A stretch of DNA of 64,000 nucleotides from Paraburkholderia elongata (GCF_013177735.1 NZ_WOEZ01000074.1:106965-170964); one strand, 5' to 3'; positions 43,767 through 53,373 are shown, numbered from the stretch's first letter. Notes: a model not told the origin generated them from the letters alone. Translations and numbers: made by a program.

Positions 43767-45221
43767 CTATTGATCGATAGCCAGCCATACCGCCTTCGGC
43801 TCGGTGAAATTTTCGATCGCCACGTCGCCATGTTCGCGGCCAAAACCGGAATCGCCGGAACCGCCCCACGGCAAGCGCACGTCGGTATAGCCGTAGGTGT
43901 TGATCCACACGGTGCCCGCTTTCAGATCACGCGCCACTCGATGCACGCGGCCGATATCCGCGCTCCATACGCCGGCCGCGAGGTTATACAACGTTCCATT
44001 GGCGATACGGATCGCGTCGGCTTCGTCGTTGAAGCGAATCACACTCGCCACCGGTCCGAAGATCTCCTCCTGTGAAATGCGCATTTCATGCTCGACGTTG
44101 GCGAACACCGTCGGCTCGACGAAGAAGCCGCGCTCGCCCACCCGCGCGCCGCCGGTCACGAGCGACGCCCCTTCGGAGCGCCCTGTCTCGACATAGCCGA
44201 GCACGGTTTTCATCTGCGCCGCGGAGATGAGCGGCCCCATCGACGTTTCGCGCGCCGCCGGATCGCCGACCTTGATCGCCTTCGCACGCGCCGCGAGACG
44301 CTCGACCACTTCGTCGTAGACATCGCGATGCGCCAGAATGCGTGAGCCGGCCGAGCATACCTGGCCGGTGTTGAAGAAGATGCCTGACGCCGCGGCTCGC
44401 ACCGCATTGTCGAGATTCGCATCCGGGAAGATCAGGTTCGCCGACTTGCCGCCGAGCTCCAGTGTGACGCGCTTGAAGTTGCCGGCCGCGCCCTGCAGAA
44501 TGCCGCGCCCCACAGAAGGCGAGCCTGTGAAAGTCACTTTATCGATGCCGGGATGCGCCACCAGCGCATCGCCGACCACCCTACCCTTGCCGGTGACGAT
44601 GTTCAGTACTCCCGGAGGCACGCCCGCTTCGAGCGCGAGTTCGCCGATGCGCAACGCGGTTAGCGGCGTAATCTCCGCAGGCTTGACGATCAGCGTGCAA
44701 CCGCACGCCAGCGCGGGGGCGATTTTCCACATGCCGATCATTAGCGGGAAATTCCACGGCACGATCGCGGCGACCACGCCGATCGGTTCACGCAGCGTGT
44801 ACGTCAATGCGTCGGGACGTACTGGCACAACCTGCCCGTTGATCTTGTCGCACCAGCCTGCGTAGTATTCGAGCGTATCGATCGCTGCAGGAATATCCTG
44901 GCGCATCACCGCCGAGATCGGTTTGCCGGCGTCGAGGCTTTCGAGCGCGGCGAGCTCCTCCAGATTCGCGCGCATCAGGCCGGCGAGACGCGCCAGGATG
45001 CGGCCTCGTTCGGCTGCCCGTATCGCGTTCCACACCTTCAACGCGGCACGCGCCGCATGTACCGCGGTATCGACATCGGCAACGCTGCCTTGTGCAACCA
45101 GCGCAATCGGTTCTTCGGTCGCCGGGTTGATGTCGACGGAATATTCACCGGTGCCGGGCGGCAAACGCTTGCCGTCGATCAGCAGGTCATGGCGCCTGAG
45201 GTCGGTTTCAGTTTCCATCAT
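43767..45221 (-). CDS. NAD(P)-dependent aldehyde dehydrogenase
   Basis: A 484-residue ALDH. Oxyanion motif VPWNFPLMIGMWKIAPALA, general base in LELGGKSANLIF, catalytic Cys in FFNTGQVCSAGSR, and PWGGSGDSGFGREHG at the end. The closest groups are betaine-aldehyde/semialdehyde types; the substrate is undetermined. The ATG at 45221 follows AAGGAG and overlaps the 3' end of the LysR gene by 14 nt, so the two are translationally coupled and the regulator is first in the transcript. Confidence 0.92.
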   Translation of the reverse strand: MMETETDLRRHDLLIDGKRLPPGTGEYSVDINPATEEPIALVAQGSVADVDTAVHAARAALKVWNAIRAAERGRILARLAGLMRANLEELAALESLDAGKPISAVMRQDIPAAIDTLEYYAGWCDKINGQVVPVRPDALTYTLREPIGVVAAIVPWNFPLMIGMWKIAPALACGCTLIVKPAEITPLTALRIGELALEAGVPPGVLNIVTGKGRVVGDALVAHPGIDKVTFTGSPSVGRGILQGAAGNFKRVTLELGGKSANLIFPDANLDNAVRAAASGIFFNTGQVCSAGSRILAHRDVYDEVVERLAARAKAIKVGDPAARETSMGPLISAAQMKTVLGYVETGRSEGASLVTGGARVGERGFFVEPTVFANVEHEMRISQEEIFGPVASVIRFNDEADAIRIANGTLYNLAAGVWSADIGRVHRVARDLKAGTVWINTYGYTDVRLPWGGSGDSGFGREHGDVAIENFTEPKAVWLAIDQ

Positions 45222-46152
45222 GAAGCTCCTTGTGCGGAATGTCGCGTGGGCTGACTAGTAGCGGATCGGAGAGGGCCGCGAACTGCGCCCACGCCGTCGC
45301 AGCGTTGGGTCTGAGGGAGCGATTGCGGCGATGCACGAGCAGTGTCGTCAGATTCATCTCCGGAACCAGCGGCCGGCTCACCAGTGACGCGGCGGGCGCG
45401 GGCCAATGCCCACCGACGGGTAAAACGCCGATGCCGATACCCAGCTCGACCATGCGCGACACCGCTGCGACGTGTCCGAGTTCCTGCTCCGGCCGTCGCT
45501 TCAAGCCGTGCGCGCTGAAGGCGAGTTCAAGCGCCGCGCGCATGCCCGCATCGGCATTCAGCGTGACGAGCGCCCATTCCTGCAATGCGCTCCATGCGAC
45601 GCCGGCTTGCCGCGCCAGCGGATGCGCGGGCGGCATCACCACGTGCAGTGGCGTCGTGAAAACCACTTGTGCGTGAAACTGATCGGTGGCAAGGGGCTCC
45701 GCCACCGAGACCACGCCGAAGTCCACTTCCCCCCGCTCGACGCTCGCGAGCACATTGCTTTGCGGTTGATCCTCGACGGACACGATCAGCTCGGGAAACG
45801 CCGATGCACAACGGGCAAGCCCCTGAGCCACCCAACTCGACGACAGCACAGGATTGCTCGCCAGCGCAACCACGCCGGTGTGTCCGTCGTAAGCGGCACG
45901 CTCCTCGCGCAGCGTCAATTCGATTTCATCGAGCAGGCGGCCGATTCTGCGCTCGAGACTCGCGCCCGCGTGAGTCAGTTCTACCTGGCGTGTAGTGCGG
46001 TCGAACAGTTTCAATTCGACTGCGTCTTCAAGTTCGCGCACACAACGGCTCACCGCAGACTGCGTCAGATCGAACTCGCGCGCCGCGCGCGTAAAGCTCC
46101 TTTCACGCGCGACGGCGACGAACACCTTGAGTTGCTGCAAAGAAACATTCAT
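45208..46152 (-). CDS. LysR-family transcriptional regulator
   Basis: A 314-residue LTTR. N-terminal HTH VSLQQLKVFVAVARERSFTR / FDLTQSAVSRCVRELEDAVE; effector domain VVALASNPVLSSSWVAQGLA. It overlaps the aldehyde dehydrogenase gene by 14 nt and lies just upstream of it on the same strand. It probably controls that gene and possibly the downstream pathway; the ligand is unknown. The oxalate carrier gene precedes it by 30 nt on the same strand. Confidence 0.9.
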   Translation of the reverse strand: MNVSLQQLKVFVAVARERSFTRAAREFDLTQSAVSRCVRELEDAVELKLFDRTTRQVELTHAGASLERRIGRLLDEIELTLREERAAYDGHTGVVALASNPVLSSSWVAQGLARCASAFPELIVSVEDQPQSNVLASVERGEVDFGVVSVAEPLATDQFHAQVVFTTPLHVVMPPAHPLARQAGVAWSALQEWALVTLNADAGMRAALELAFSAHGLKRRPEQELGHVAAVSRMVELGIGIGVLPVGGHWPAPAASLVSRPLVPEMNLTTLLVHRRNRSLRPNAATAWAQFAALSDPLLVSPRDIPHKELHDGN

Positions 46153-46182
46153 AACGTCATTACCGGGTGTGGGCCGGCCACC

Positions 46183-47523
46183 CTATTCCCCTGTCTGCTC
46201 AGGCCAGTGGCTAAGCCGCGAGGCCTTGCTGCCGGCAACGGCCAGCACGCCCTGGGGCTCGTTGTGCGCTTCGATCCAGCGCGAACGCATTGGCGCAAGA
46301 ATGAACTTCGCCGAGATGCCCGCGACGATCGTGACGGCGGCGGAGACGATAAAGACGAGAGTCCAACCGCCTGTGGCCGACAGTACCGAAGCAATCGGCA
46401 CCAGCAGCGACGCCGTGCCCTTCGCGGTGTAAAGCGTGCCCGCATTGGCCGTCGCATATTTGCTGCCGAAAGTGTCGGCACAAATCGCCGGAAAGATCGA
46501 GAAAATTTCGCCCCAGAACAGAAAGATCAACGCGGCGAACGTCATGAACGCATACGGGTTGCTGCCGTACTGCATGAGGCCGAGCAATGCGAGGCCTTCG
46601 CCGATGAAGATCACGAACATCGTGTTTTCACGGCCGAGTTTGTCGGAGATGAAACCGCACAGCGGACGGGTAAAGCCGTTGCAGATATTGTCGATGGAAA
46701 GCGTGGCAGTGAGCAGCGGCAGGGTCATGCCGAAGATCGTCATCGGGATGCGTGCGAGCCCCCAGTCTTTCGCAATCGGACCGATTTGCGCGGTCGCCAT
46801 CAAGCCGCCCGCCGCCACCGCGACAAACGATACGTAGATCACCCAGAACACCGGCGTCTTGATCATCTGCCCCGGCGTGAAATCGACCTTGGTGACCGCG
46901 AACTTCTTCTTCGGTGCGGCTTGCTGGCGCAAATTCGGCTTCTTCAACAGCAACGCGAGCGCGAGTATGCAACCACCCTGCAGGATGCCGAAGAAAAAGA
47001 AGGTGTGCTCGTAGCCCGAGCGCGTGATCATGTTGGCAATCGGAATAACGGTGACAGCCGCGCCGGCGCCAAAACCTGCTGCAGTCAGGCCGGCCGCAAG
47101 ACCGCGGCGATCCGGAAACCACTTCAACGCATTGCCGACACACGTACCGTACACACCGCCCGCACCGATTCCGGCAATGACCGCCGACACGTACAGCATC
47201 GGCAAGGTGGTCGCATACGAATTGATGACCCACGCGAGACCAGCGCATACCGCACCGCCGGCAACCACCGGGCGCGGACCGAACTTGTCGACCAGCCAGC
47301 CCTCTACCGGCACGAGCCACGTTTCAGTGAGAATGAAGATAGCGAAGGCGAGTTGAATGGATGCTTCACCCCAGTGATGCCGCGTATTCATCGGCGTGAC
47401 GAACAACGTCCATGCGTATTGCAGATTGGCCACCAAGGCCATGCACATCATGCCGATGACGAGCTGCCACCAACGGTTCGCCCAGAATACGCGAGCCGTG
47501 GTCTGCCGAGTGATATCGTCCAT
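46183..47523 (-). CDS. oxlT: oxalate/formate antiporter-type MFS carrier (OxlT-like, copy 1)
   Basis: A 446-residue, 12-helix MFS protein. It has the OxlT family features NRWWQLVIGMMCMALVANLQ, YAWTLFVTPMNTRHHW in helices 1-2, GGVYGTCVGNALKWFPDRRG, and a C-terminal half with GEIFSIFPAICADTFGSKYA. It would exchange extracellular oxalate for intracellular formate. It lies 30 nt upstream of the LysR gene on the same strand. A second OxlT-like carrier is at 55472-56875, and the CoA-transferase for oxalate is at 50797-52044. Confidence 0.9.
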   Translation of the reverse strand: MDDITRQTTARVFWANRWWQLVIGMMCMALVANLQYAWTLFVTPMNTRHHWGEASIQLAFAIFILTETWLVPVEGWLVDKFGPRPVVAGGAVCAGLAWVINSYATTLPMLYVSAVIAGIGAGGVYGTCVGNALKWFPDRRGLAAGLTAAGFGAGAAVTVIPIANMITRSGYEHTFFFFGILQGGCILALALLLKKPNLRQQAAPKKKFAVTKVDFTPGQMIKTPVFWVIYVSFVAVAAGGLMATAQIGPIAKDWGLARIPMTIFGMTLPLLTATLSIDNICNGFTRPLCGFISDKLGRENTMFVIFIGEGLALLGLMQYGSNPYAFMTFAALIFLFWGEIFSIFPAICADTFGSKYATANAGTLYTAKGTASLLVPIASVLSATGGWTLVFIVSAAVTIVAGISAKFILAPMRSRWIEAHNEPQGVLAVAGSKASRLSHWPEQTGE

Positions 47524-47708
47524 GAACCTTGTCTCCGCTATTTATGTAGTGCGACCGGCCGTCGCGCCGCACTGTATGCGTCTCACCTTATCGTTATGAC
47601 CCGAATATCCCTGCCATTCGGGAATATTTAATATTTTCGTCTTAATTTGCATTATTTAAAAACTGTCTTGCTTGAATCATTGCTTTACAGGCCAGTTCTT
47701 TATTCCGA

Positions 47709-47843
47709 TCAATTAAGCGTCGGCATTGTCTCGACTTTTCGCCGCCGCCCGCGCGGCGCCTCGAATCCAAGCGTTAACCCGAGTGTCGCGCCGAGTACTG
47801 CGCCAACAATTCCGCTTCTTATACAGACCCATGCTAGGGTCAT
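47709..47843 (-). CDS. possible small membrane protein with glycine-zipper helix
   Basis: A 44-residue frame, MTLAWVCIRSGIVGAVLGAT then LGLTLGFEAPRGRRRKVETM, with one Gly-rich hydrophobic helix followed by an Arg-rich tail, consistent with a small single-pass protein (positive-inside). It is divergent from the CbbR-like regulator. The ribosome site is poor and the region is AT-rich, so it may be chance. Confidence 0.4.
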   Translation of the reverse strand: MTLAWVCIRSGIVGAVLGATLGLTLGFEAPRGRRRKVETMPTLN

Positions 47844-47906
47844 TGCTGAATTACTAATAATTAAAGTTTGTTACTATGTTGATTCACGTTTGCTTATACA
47901 TTGGCC

Positions 47907-48854
47907 ATGACGATGCGCAATGCCACTCTGCGGCAACTGAAGGTCTTTGAAACAGTGGCGCGCCACCTGAGCTTCTCGCGCGCCGCGGAAGAATTGCATC
48001 TGACACAGCCCGCCGTCTCCACCCAGGTCCGGCAACTCGAGGAACACGCGGGGCTGCCGCTGTTCGAGCAGCTCGGCAAAAAAATCTATCTGACGCCGGC
48101 CGGCACCGAGATGCTTCACTACAGCCGCGCGATCATTCAGCAGTTCCACGAAGTCGACGAGGCGATGGGTCAGCTCAAGGGCGTCTCCGGCGGCAAGCTG
48201 AACGTCGCGGTGATCAGCGCCGGCGACTACTTCTTTCCGCGCCTGCTGGCTGAATTCACGCGGCGCTACTCGGGCGTCGAGCTCAATCTCGCGGTGCACA
48301 ATCGCGCGGAACTGTTGCACCAACTCGCGACCAACCAGACCGATCTCGCGGTGATGGTGCGCCCGCCGCACGAAACTGACGCGACCAACGAGCCGTTCGC
48401 GCCGCACCCTTACGTGATCGTGGCGGCGCCCACGCATCCGCTCGCGCACAAACGCAACATCAAGATGAGCCAGTTGGCGAGCGAGGCCTTTATCGTGCGC
48501 GAACGCGGCTCGGACACATGGAATTCGATGGAGGAAGGCTTCGCCGGCCGTCTCTCCAATCTCAAGATCGCCATGGAGATCAAGAGCACCGAGACGATCA
48601 AGCAGGCCGTGATCGCCGGCATGGGCATCGCCTTCCTGTCCGCGCATACGATCAGTCTCGAGTTGCAGCTCGGCCATCTGGTCGTGCTCGACGTCGAGGG
48701 CTTTCCAGTCATGCTCAACTGGTACGTCGTGCATCGGAAGAACAAGCGCCTGCCGCCAGTTGCAGTCGCGTTCAAACGCTTCCTGATGGAGGAAGGCGCG
48801 AGTCTCATCGAGAAAATCACGCGGGTGAAGGAATTGAGCGTCTATAAGCAATAA
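47907..48854 (+). CDS. LysR-family regulator, CbbR-like
   Basis: A 315-residue LTTR. The HTH is LRQLKVFETVARHLSFSRAA / ELHLTQPAVSTQVRQLEEHA; the sequence GLPLFEQLGKKIYLTPAG and the effector domain resemble CbbR. ATG 47907 is chosen over the TTG at 47901. CbbR-type regulators often sit near oxalate or formate metabolism in these bacteria, so this one may control the carrier gene to its left or the cluster to its right. Confidence 0.88.
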   Translation: MTMRNATLRQLKVFETVARHLSFSRAAEELHLTQPAVSTQVRQLEEHAGLPLFEQLGKKIYLTPAGTEMLHYSRAIIQQFHEVDEAMGQLKGVSGGKLNVAVISAGDYFFPRLLAEFTRRYSGVELNLAVHNRAELLHQLATNQTDLAVMVRPPHETDATNEPFAPHPYVIVAAPTHPLAHKRNIKMSQLASEAFIVRERGSDTWNSMEEGFAGRLSNLKIAMEIKSTETIKQAVIAGMGIAFLSAHTISLELQLGHLVVLDVEGFPVMLNWYVVHRKNKRLPPVAVAFKRFLMEEGASLIEKITRVKELSVYKQ

Positions 48855-48950
48855 GTTATGGCAAGCCATTAAAACTTTAACTATTGCCGATTGATCAGTA
48901 TCCCTATGCTGCAAGTGAGTTCCCTTACTTGTCAGCCAAGGAGGCCGATC

Positions 48951-49265
48951 ATGAATCACGCTTCGGTTGAGTCCCATACCAGCACGCGTACTGCACGCGC
49001 TATCGTGGACCGCCCCGACGACGCCCATCTGAGCGCGTACAACGCAGCCTTCAGCGACCTTGGCCTGCGGTTCCGCTGGGACCAGGCCACACTCGAGGTG
49101 CTGAAGGAATTCAACAGTGAAGCGGCACGCATTACTGCTTACATAGAGCGATTCCACGCGCATCTTCACAGGGCATACGAAGCCGAGTTTCTTGCCCAGA
49201 TGATCCTGAGCAAGAAGGCCTGGTATTACAGCGAGTTCGCGGCATCGGGTGAAGCCAACGAATAA
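48951..49265 (+). CDS. conserved-looking hypothetical protein in the oxalate region
   Basis: A 104-residue soluble protein with a strong AAGGAGG ribosome site 7 nt before ATG 48951. The N-terminal ~30 residues are Thr/Ser-rich (MNHASVESHTSTRTARAIVD); the rest is helical with Trp/Tyr-rich patches (RFRWDQATLEVLKEFNSEAA; LSKKAWYYSEFA). No family recognised. It follows the CbbR-like gene on the same strand by 96 nt. Confidence 0.7.
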   Translation: MNHASVESHTSTRTARAIVDRPDDAHLSAYNAAFSDLGLRFRWDQATLEVLKEFNSEAARITAYIERFHAHLHRAYEAEFLAQMILSKKAWYYSEFAASGEANE

Positions 49266-49333
49266 GTGCTTCGGCGGAACGGTCACGCCATTCGCCCGGC
49301 TTTCCGCGTTTTCCTCTCGACGCATCCGTGCAT

Positions 49334-49996
49334 TCATCTTTGACGGCACATCGCGCGGTGAGTGGCGCGTTGGCGGACAAAGCCGCGCTTTTGTGCGCTC
49401 GTGTTCCCAGTGTTATTCAAGCCGCGGCGGTGCCGGTATGCTGCCGCGCGCACCATGCCGGGCGCTATCTCACGCAGCGCCCATGTTTGCTCTTCGCCAC
49501 CGTGCCATTCGATGCGCGCCAGTAGTCTTTGCCGCTTGAGCTTTAATGTGTAACAGCGGGTGTGACGGCGCGCGTGACAGCATCCTGCCAACACGTGGGC
49601 GCCGGGATTGTTGGGGTATGCGCGGTTCGTCATCAAATGCGTGCCTAGCGCAGCGGCCAGCACGCTCATCGCAAGCAGCGCAGCGAGCCCGAGCGGCTGC
49701 GCCTGTTCAGTGACGAAGCCGTAGCCAAGCCATCCACACAGCAGCAGCGCCGACACATTGACAATGCCGTGGCCCGGACGCGCCGCCGCGCTCAGGTCCA
49801 ACGTGCCGCGCAGTGTGCAGAACGCGATTGCGGATGTGGCGAAAACCAGTGCACCGATGAAGACCGCGGCATAGAGTTCGATACGCTCGACATTCGCCTG
49901 CGCCTTCGCCGAAAGGTAGCAAGCAAACCCGCCCAACATGACTGCGAGCCCCATGGCGCTGCCAAGCAACGCAACGAGCCTGGGCCGTCGTGTCAT
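49334..49996 (-). CDS. four-helix membrane protein, C-terminus unclear
   Basis: A 220-residue frame whose first ~120 residues form four membrane helices (VALLGSAMGLAVMLGGFACY; YAAVFIGALVFATSAIAFC; VSALLLCGWLGYGFV; GLAALLAMSVLAAALGTHLM), resembling small DUF423-type membrane proteins. The last ~90 residues are Arg/His-rich and look like read-through rather than a domain. The start overlaps the FAH gene stop (ATGA), so it is the third gene of the frc-FAH operon. No function assignable. Confidence 0.65.
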   Translation of the reverse strand: MTRRPRLVALLGSAMGLAVMLGGFACYLSAKAQANVERIELYAAVFIGALVFATSAIAFCTLRGTLDLSAAARPGHGIVNVSALLLCGWLGYGFVTEQAQPLGLAALLAMSVLAAALGTHLMTNRAYPNNPGAHVLAGCCHARRHTRCYTLKLKRQRLLARIEWHGGEEQTWALREIAPGMVRAAAYRHRRGLNNTGNTSAQKRGFVRQRATHRAMCRQR

Positions 49997-50778
49997 ATCG
50001 CTAGCTCACACGCAGCGGCCAACGTATTGCTTAGCGTGCCGATCCCTTCGACCGTGATCGTCACGGTCGCACCGTCCTTGATCGATCCAACGCCCACCGA
50101 CGTGCCGCACGCAATCACATCGCCCGGCTCGAGCGTCAAGTCCTGTGAAATCAGACGCACCTGCTCGGCAGGCGAAAACACCATATCGGCGAGCGGATAG
50201 TTCTGCCGCTCCACACCGTCGAGCGTCGTCACGAGACGCGCAGTGCGCCAGTCGAAACCGGAGACGATCGAGGGTCCGATACAGCAGAACGTATCGAAGC
50301 CCTTTGCGCGGCACCATTGCGGGAAGTGGGGATTCTCGTTCAGCAGGTCGGCTGCGGTCACATCGTTGACCAGCGTGTAGCCGAAGATAGATTTCGCAGC
50401 CTCTTCAGCACTCGCATCGCGACAGCGCCGCCCGATCACAATGCCGAGTTCGCCTTCGTAGACGATCTTGCCCGCGTAGCTGAGCGGCCGCTGGACCGGT
50501 TCACCCGAGCCGATCACCGATCCCGCCGGCTTCAGAAGAAATAGCGGATGCGCAGGCACAGGCTTGTCGAGCTTCGCCGCAAGCGCGTGATAGTTATTCC
50601 ACAACGCAACGATCTTGCCGGGCGCACAAGGCGCGAGCGGCGTGAGTGCACGTGTCGACAACACAACGCCAGTCGGCACCGGTTGATCGAGACTTTCATA
50701 CTCGTGCAGATAGCCACCTTCCACCCGGCCGAACACGACGCCACCGTCGCTCGACATGAAACGCATCCACGTATCCAT
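49993..50778 (-). CDS. fumarylacetoacetate hydrolase family protein
   Basis: A 261-residue FAH-fold hydrolase. Metal-binding motifs are visible: KIVYEGELGIVIGRRCRDAS, GYTLVNDVTAADL, and the loop TLEPGDVIACGTSVGVGSIK. Such enzymes are metal-dependent hydrolases or decarboxylases of oxo-acids. It lies 18 nt after the formyl-CoA transferase gene on the same strand and overlaps the membrane-protein gene downstream, so it belongs to the frc operon. It may act on a side product of oxalate metabolism; this is inferred. Confidence 0.87.
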   Translation of the reverse strand: MDTWMRFMSSDGGVVFGRVEGGYLHEYESLDQPVPTGVVLSTRALTPLAPCAPGKIVALWNNYHALAAKLDKPVPAHPLFLLKPAGSVIGSGEPVQRPLSYAGKIVYEGELGIVIGRRCRDASAEEAAKSIFGYTLVNDVTAADLLNENPHFPQWCRAKGFDTFCCIGPSIVSGFDWRTARLVTTLDGVERQNYPLADMVFSPAEQVRLISQDLTLEPGDVIACGTSVGVGSIKDGATVTITVEGIGTLSNTLAAACELAI

Positions 50779-50796
50779 ACGTCGCTCCTTGATGTC

Positions 50797-52044
50797 TCAA
50801 ATCGCGCCGGCGGTCCGAAATGCGCTGATCTGTTCGTGCGAGTAGCCGAGTTCGGCCATCACCTCGTCAGTGTGCTCACCCAGCAGCGGCGAGCGCTTGA
50901 CTTCGGTCGGGCTGTCCGACAGTTTGATAGGATTACCAACCGTCAAGTACTTGCCGCGGGTTGGATGATCCACTTCGACAATCGTGCCGGTTTTGCGCAG
51001 CGACGGCTCTTCGGCAATTTCCTTCATCGAGAGAATCGGCCCGCAAGGTATGTCGTATTTGTTCAGAATCTGCATGGCCTCGAACTTGGTCTTGGTCATG
51101 GTCCAGCGCTCGATCTCGCCAAAGATGTCCTTCAGATGCGGCAAGCGCGCGGCCGGTGTGGCGTAGTTCGGATCGGTGGCCCATTCTTCCTTGCCGATCA
51201 CGTTGCAGATCTTCGCCCACACCGGCGCCTGCGTGATGAAGTAGATATACGCATTCGGATCCGTCTCCCAGCCCTTGCACTTCAGAATCCAGCCTGGCTG
51301 ACCACCGCCCGAAGCATTCCCCGCACGCGGCACCGCTTCACCGAACGTCCCGTTCGGATATTGCGGATACTCTTTCATCGTGCCGGTGCGTTCGAGCCGC
51401 TGTTGGTCACGCAACTTCACGCGGCACAGGTTGAGCACGCCGTCCTGCATCGCGGCGAGCACCTTCTGACCGCGCCCGGTTTGCGTGCGTTGATACAGTG
51501 CAGTGACAATGCCTAGCGCCAGATGTAAACCCGTACCGCTGTCGCCGATTTGCGCGCCGCTCACCACGGGCGGGCCATCGTCGAAACCAGTGGTCGAGGC
51601 CGCACCGCCCGCGCATTGCGCGACGTTCTCGTAGACCTTGCAATCCTCGTAAGGACCAGGGCCGAAACCCTTCACCGAAGCCACGATCATGCGCGGATTC
51701 AATTCCTGAATCCGCTCCCACGTGAAGCCCATCCGGTCGAGCGCGCCCGGCGCGAAATTCTCCACCAGCACGTCGCACTTCTGGATCAGCGCCTCGAGAA
51801 CCAGCTTGCCTTCCGGGTTCTTGGTGTCGATCGTGACCGAGCGCTTGTTGTGATTGAGCATCGTGAAGTACAAGCTGTCCACGTCGGGAATATCCCGCAG
51901 TTGCTCACGCGTGATGTCGCCGGCACCGGCCCGCTCCACCTTGATCACATCCGCGCCGAACCACGCGAGCAACTGCGTGCAGGTCGGGCCCGATTGCACA
52001 TGCGTGAAATCGAGAATGCGCACGCCGTCGAGTGCTTTGCTCAT
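50797..52044 (-). CDS. frc: formyl-CoA:oxalate CoA-transferase
   Basis: A 415-residue class III CoA-transferase. Frc hallmarks: N-terminal [20 protein letters not shown], catalytic Asp in QIGDSGTG (D168, counterpart of D169 in Oxalobacter), and the glycine loop SGGGQP (about 245-250). It transfers CoA from formyl-CoA to oxalate. Oxalyl-CoA decarboxylase, its usual partner, is not in the window. Two putative GntR operator sites lie between it and the terminator of the gntR gene, and the FAH and membrane-protein genes follow it in the same transcript. Confidence 0.93.
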   Translation of the reverse strand: MSKALDGVRILDFTHVQSGPTCTQLLAWFGADVIKVERAGAGDITREQLRDIPDVDSLYFTMLNHNKRSVTIDTKNPEGKLVLEALIQKCDVLVENFAPGALDRMGFTWERIQELNPRMIVASVKGFGPGPYEDCKVYENVAQCAGGAASTTGFDDGPPVVSGAQIGDSGTGLHLALGIVTALYQRTQTGRGQKVLAAMQDGVLNLCRVKLRDQQRLERTGTMKEYPQYPNGTFGEAVPRAGNASGGGQPGWILKCKGWETDPNAYIYFITQAPVWAKICNVIGKEEWATDPNYATPAARLPHLKDIFGEIERWTMTKTKFEAMQILNKYDIPCGPILSMKEIAEEPSLRKTGTIVEVDHPTRGKYLTVGNPIKLSDSPTEVKRSPLLGEHTDEVMAELGYSHEQISAFRTAGAI

Positions 52045-52141
52045 GTCATGTCTCCTGTTCAGTCAGTTGTGTGCAACGGTTATCGACCGACGCGCCCGCT
52101 TCGATAACGTCCGCTTGCGCGGATCTCTCGCCCCGATACAT

Positions 52142-52167
52142 ACCGCATGTGATATATCACATGCGGT
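52142..52167. promoter_or_regulatory. perfect 26-nt palindromic operator before frc
   Basis: Arms ACCGCATGTGATA and TATCACATGCGGT are exact reverse complements with no spacer. The core TGTGATATATCACA is the kind of site bound by FCD-subfamily GntR regulators. It lies about 98 nt upstream of the frc ATG, and such a regulator is encoded 300 nt away. Confidence 0.8.
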
Positions 52168-52306
52168 CAAAGTTAAGTTTTCGATGCGACTGTTCCCAGA
52201 ATGTCCACATTGAATGGCTGCCTGGTGGTCTGCGCTGTGGGCAAATGCCCATGCTTGCGGACGCTCACCCTAGGGAAAACACTAAGTTATGGCCATCTGC
52301 GATCAG

Positions 52307-52326
52307 GTTTGATATATCACATACCA
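52307..52326. promoter_or_regulatory. second, partial copy of the GntR-type operator
   Basis: GGTTTGATATATCACATACC shares the 13-mer TGATATATCACAT with the perfect palindrome at 52142-52167, 140 nt away, on the same intergenic stretch. Two sites of unequal quality suit cooperative or looped repression. Confidence 0.6.
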
Positions 52327-52378
52327 TATTTTAAAGACCGTCAAGCGGGCTTAACCCGCACTGCAAGACGACAGCTAA

Positions 52379-52416
52379 AAAAAAGCCTGCGGTGATGACA
52401 TCACCGCAGGCCTTTT
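52379..52416. terminator. terminator after gntR
   Basis: GCCTGCGGTGA (52385-52395) pairs with TCACCGCAGGC (52401-52411). An A-run of eight precedes it on the + strand, which is a U-run for the minus-strand gntR transcript, and a TTTT follows. It separates gntR from the frc promoter. Confidence 0.88.
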
Positions 52417-52451
52417 CCATCCGTAGCGCCAACCCGGCGCCTAAGTCGCCG

Positions 52452-53171
52452 TCAATCCAGAAAATCGCAATTTGCTTCGACAAACGCCGCCAGATCGAGC
52501 GAATGCTGGCGCGTCAGCCGTTCAGCCAGTTCAGTATCGCGCTGCTCCAGCGCCTCAATAATGCGCAGATGGTCGACGATCGAACGCGACGCGCGGTCGC
52601 TTTGCGAAATGGTCATGCGGCGGATCGCCCGCACGTGGATGAAGATGTTCTTGATCGTGTCGAGAATGATCTGCGACTTCGACAACTCGACGATCGCCTG
52701 ATGAAACGCGATGTTGGCGTCCGAATACTCGGCGATGTGCTCAGCCGGCGTGGCGTCGCGGAAATTGTCGAACATGTGGCGCAGGCGGGCGATTTCCTCG
52801 TCCGTGGCGTGCAGCGTGGCTAGGCGCGCCGCCATGCTTTCGAGCGCGGCCCACATCTGGATCATTTCGACGATCTCACGCTTGCTCTTGCGCACGATGT
52901 AGATGCCGCGCCGCGGCACCATGCGCAGAAAACCTTCCTGTTCGAGCAGCGTCATCGCCTCGCGCACCGGCGTGCGGCTCACGCCCAGCGATTCGCTCAG
53001 CACGCGCTCGTCGAGGCGGATTTCTTCATGAGTCTGATAGATATCCGCGTCGGCAATGGCCTGGCGGAGCATGGCATACGCCTGATCGCGCAAGCTCGCG
53101 CTCGCGCCGATCGGCTGCAATGACAACATCAAGGGTGTGGCCACTGCTTCAGTTTGAAATTCTGACGACAT
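52452..53171 (-). CDS. FCD-subfamily GntR regulator
   Basis: A 239-residue repressor. The winged HTH is DERVLSESLGVSRTPVREAM, TLLEQEGFLRMVPRRGIYIV; the C-terminal FCD domain (helical, with NIAFHQAIVELSKSQIILDT and metal-ligand His/Asp positions) binds small acids. It is the likely reader of the GATATATC operators at 52142-52167 and 52307-52326 and thus the probable regulator of the oxalate genes. The gene for a small membrane protein overlaps its start by 23 nt. Confidence 0.9.
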   Translation of the reverse strand: MSSEFQTEAVATPLMLSLQPIGASASLRDQAYAMLRQAIADADIYQTHEEIRLDERVLSESLGVSRTPVREAMTLLEQEGFLRMVPRRGIYIVRKSKREIVEMIQMWAALESMAARLATLHATDEEIARLRHMFDNFRDATPAEHIAEYSDANIAFHQAIVELSKSQIILDTIKNIFIHVRAIRRMTISQSDRASRSIVDHLRIIEALEQRDTELAERLTRQHSLDLAAFVEANCDFLD

Positions 53172-53373
53172 TCATCGCCTCTTGTTGAACATGCGCACGA
53201 TACGGCACCGCCGCAGCCATTCCGCCGTCTTGCTCGCCCAGGCCGATGAACCGGCCATGTTGCGCTGCAAGCTGCGCAACCGGCTGCGGGATCCAGCGGG
53301 TCAGCAGGACGGTGGCGGCAGAGCCTAAACCCACGACAGCAACGGCAAGCAGCGCGAGAGGAATAAATTCCAT
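53149..53373 (-). CDS. small membrane-anchored protein
   Basis: A 74-residue protein with one N-terminal membrane helix (MEFIPLALLAVAVVGLGSAA) and a short soluble tail, preceded by GGAG eight nt before ATG 53373. It ends 23 nt inside the gntR gene, so the two are translationally coupled. A perfect inverted repeat sits 13 nt upstream of its start. Unknown function; its linkage to gntR suggests it belongs to the same regulatory unit. Confidence 0.6.
   Translation of the reverse strand: MEFIPLALLAVAVVGLGSAATVLLTRWIPQPVAQLAAQHGRFIGLGEQDGGMAAAVPYRAHVQQEAMNVVRISN

Noticed and set aside
45472..47631. 719-codon + strand frame across the LysR and OxlT genes
   Set aside because: Antisense shadow spanning two well-supported minus-strand genes.
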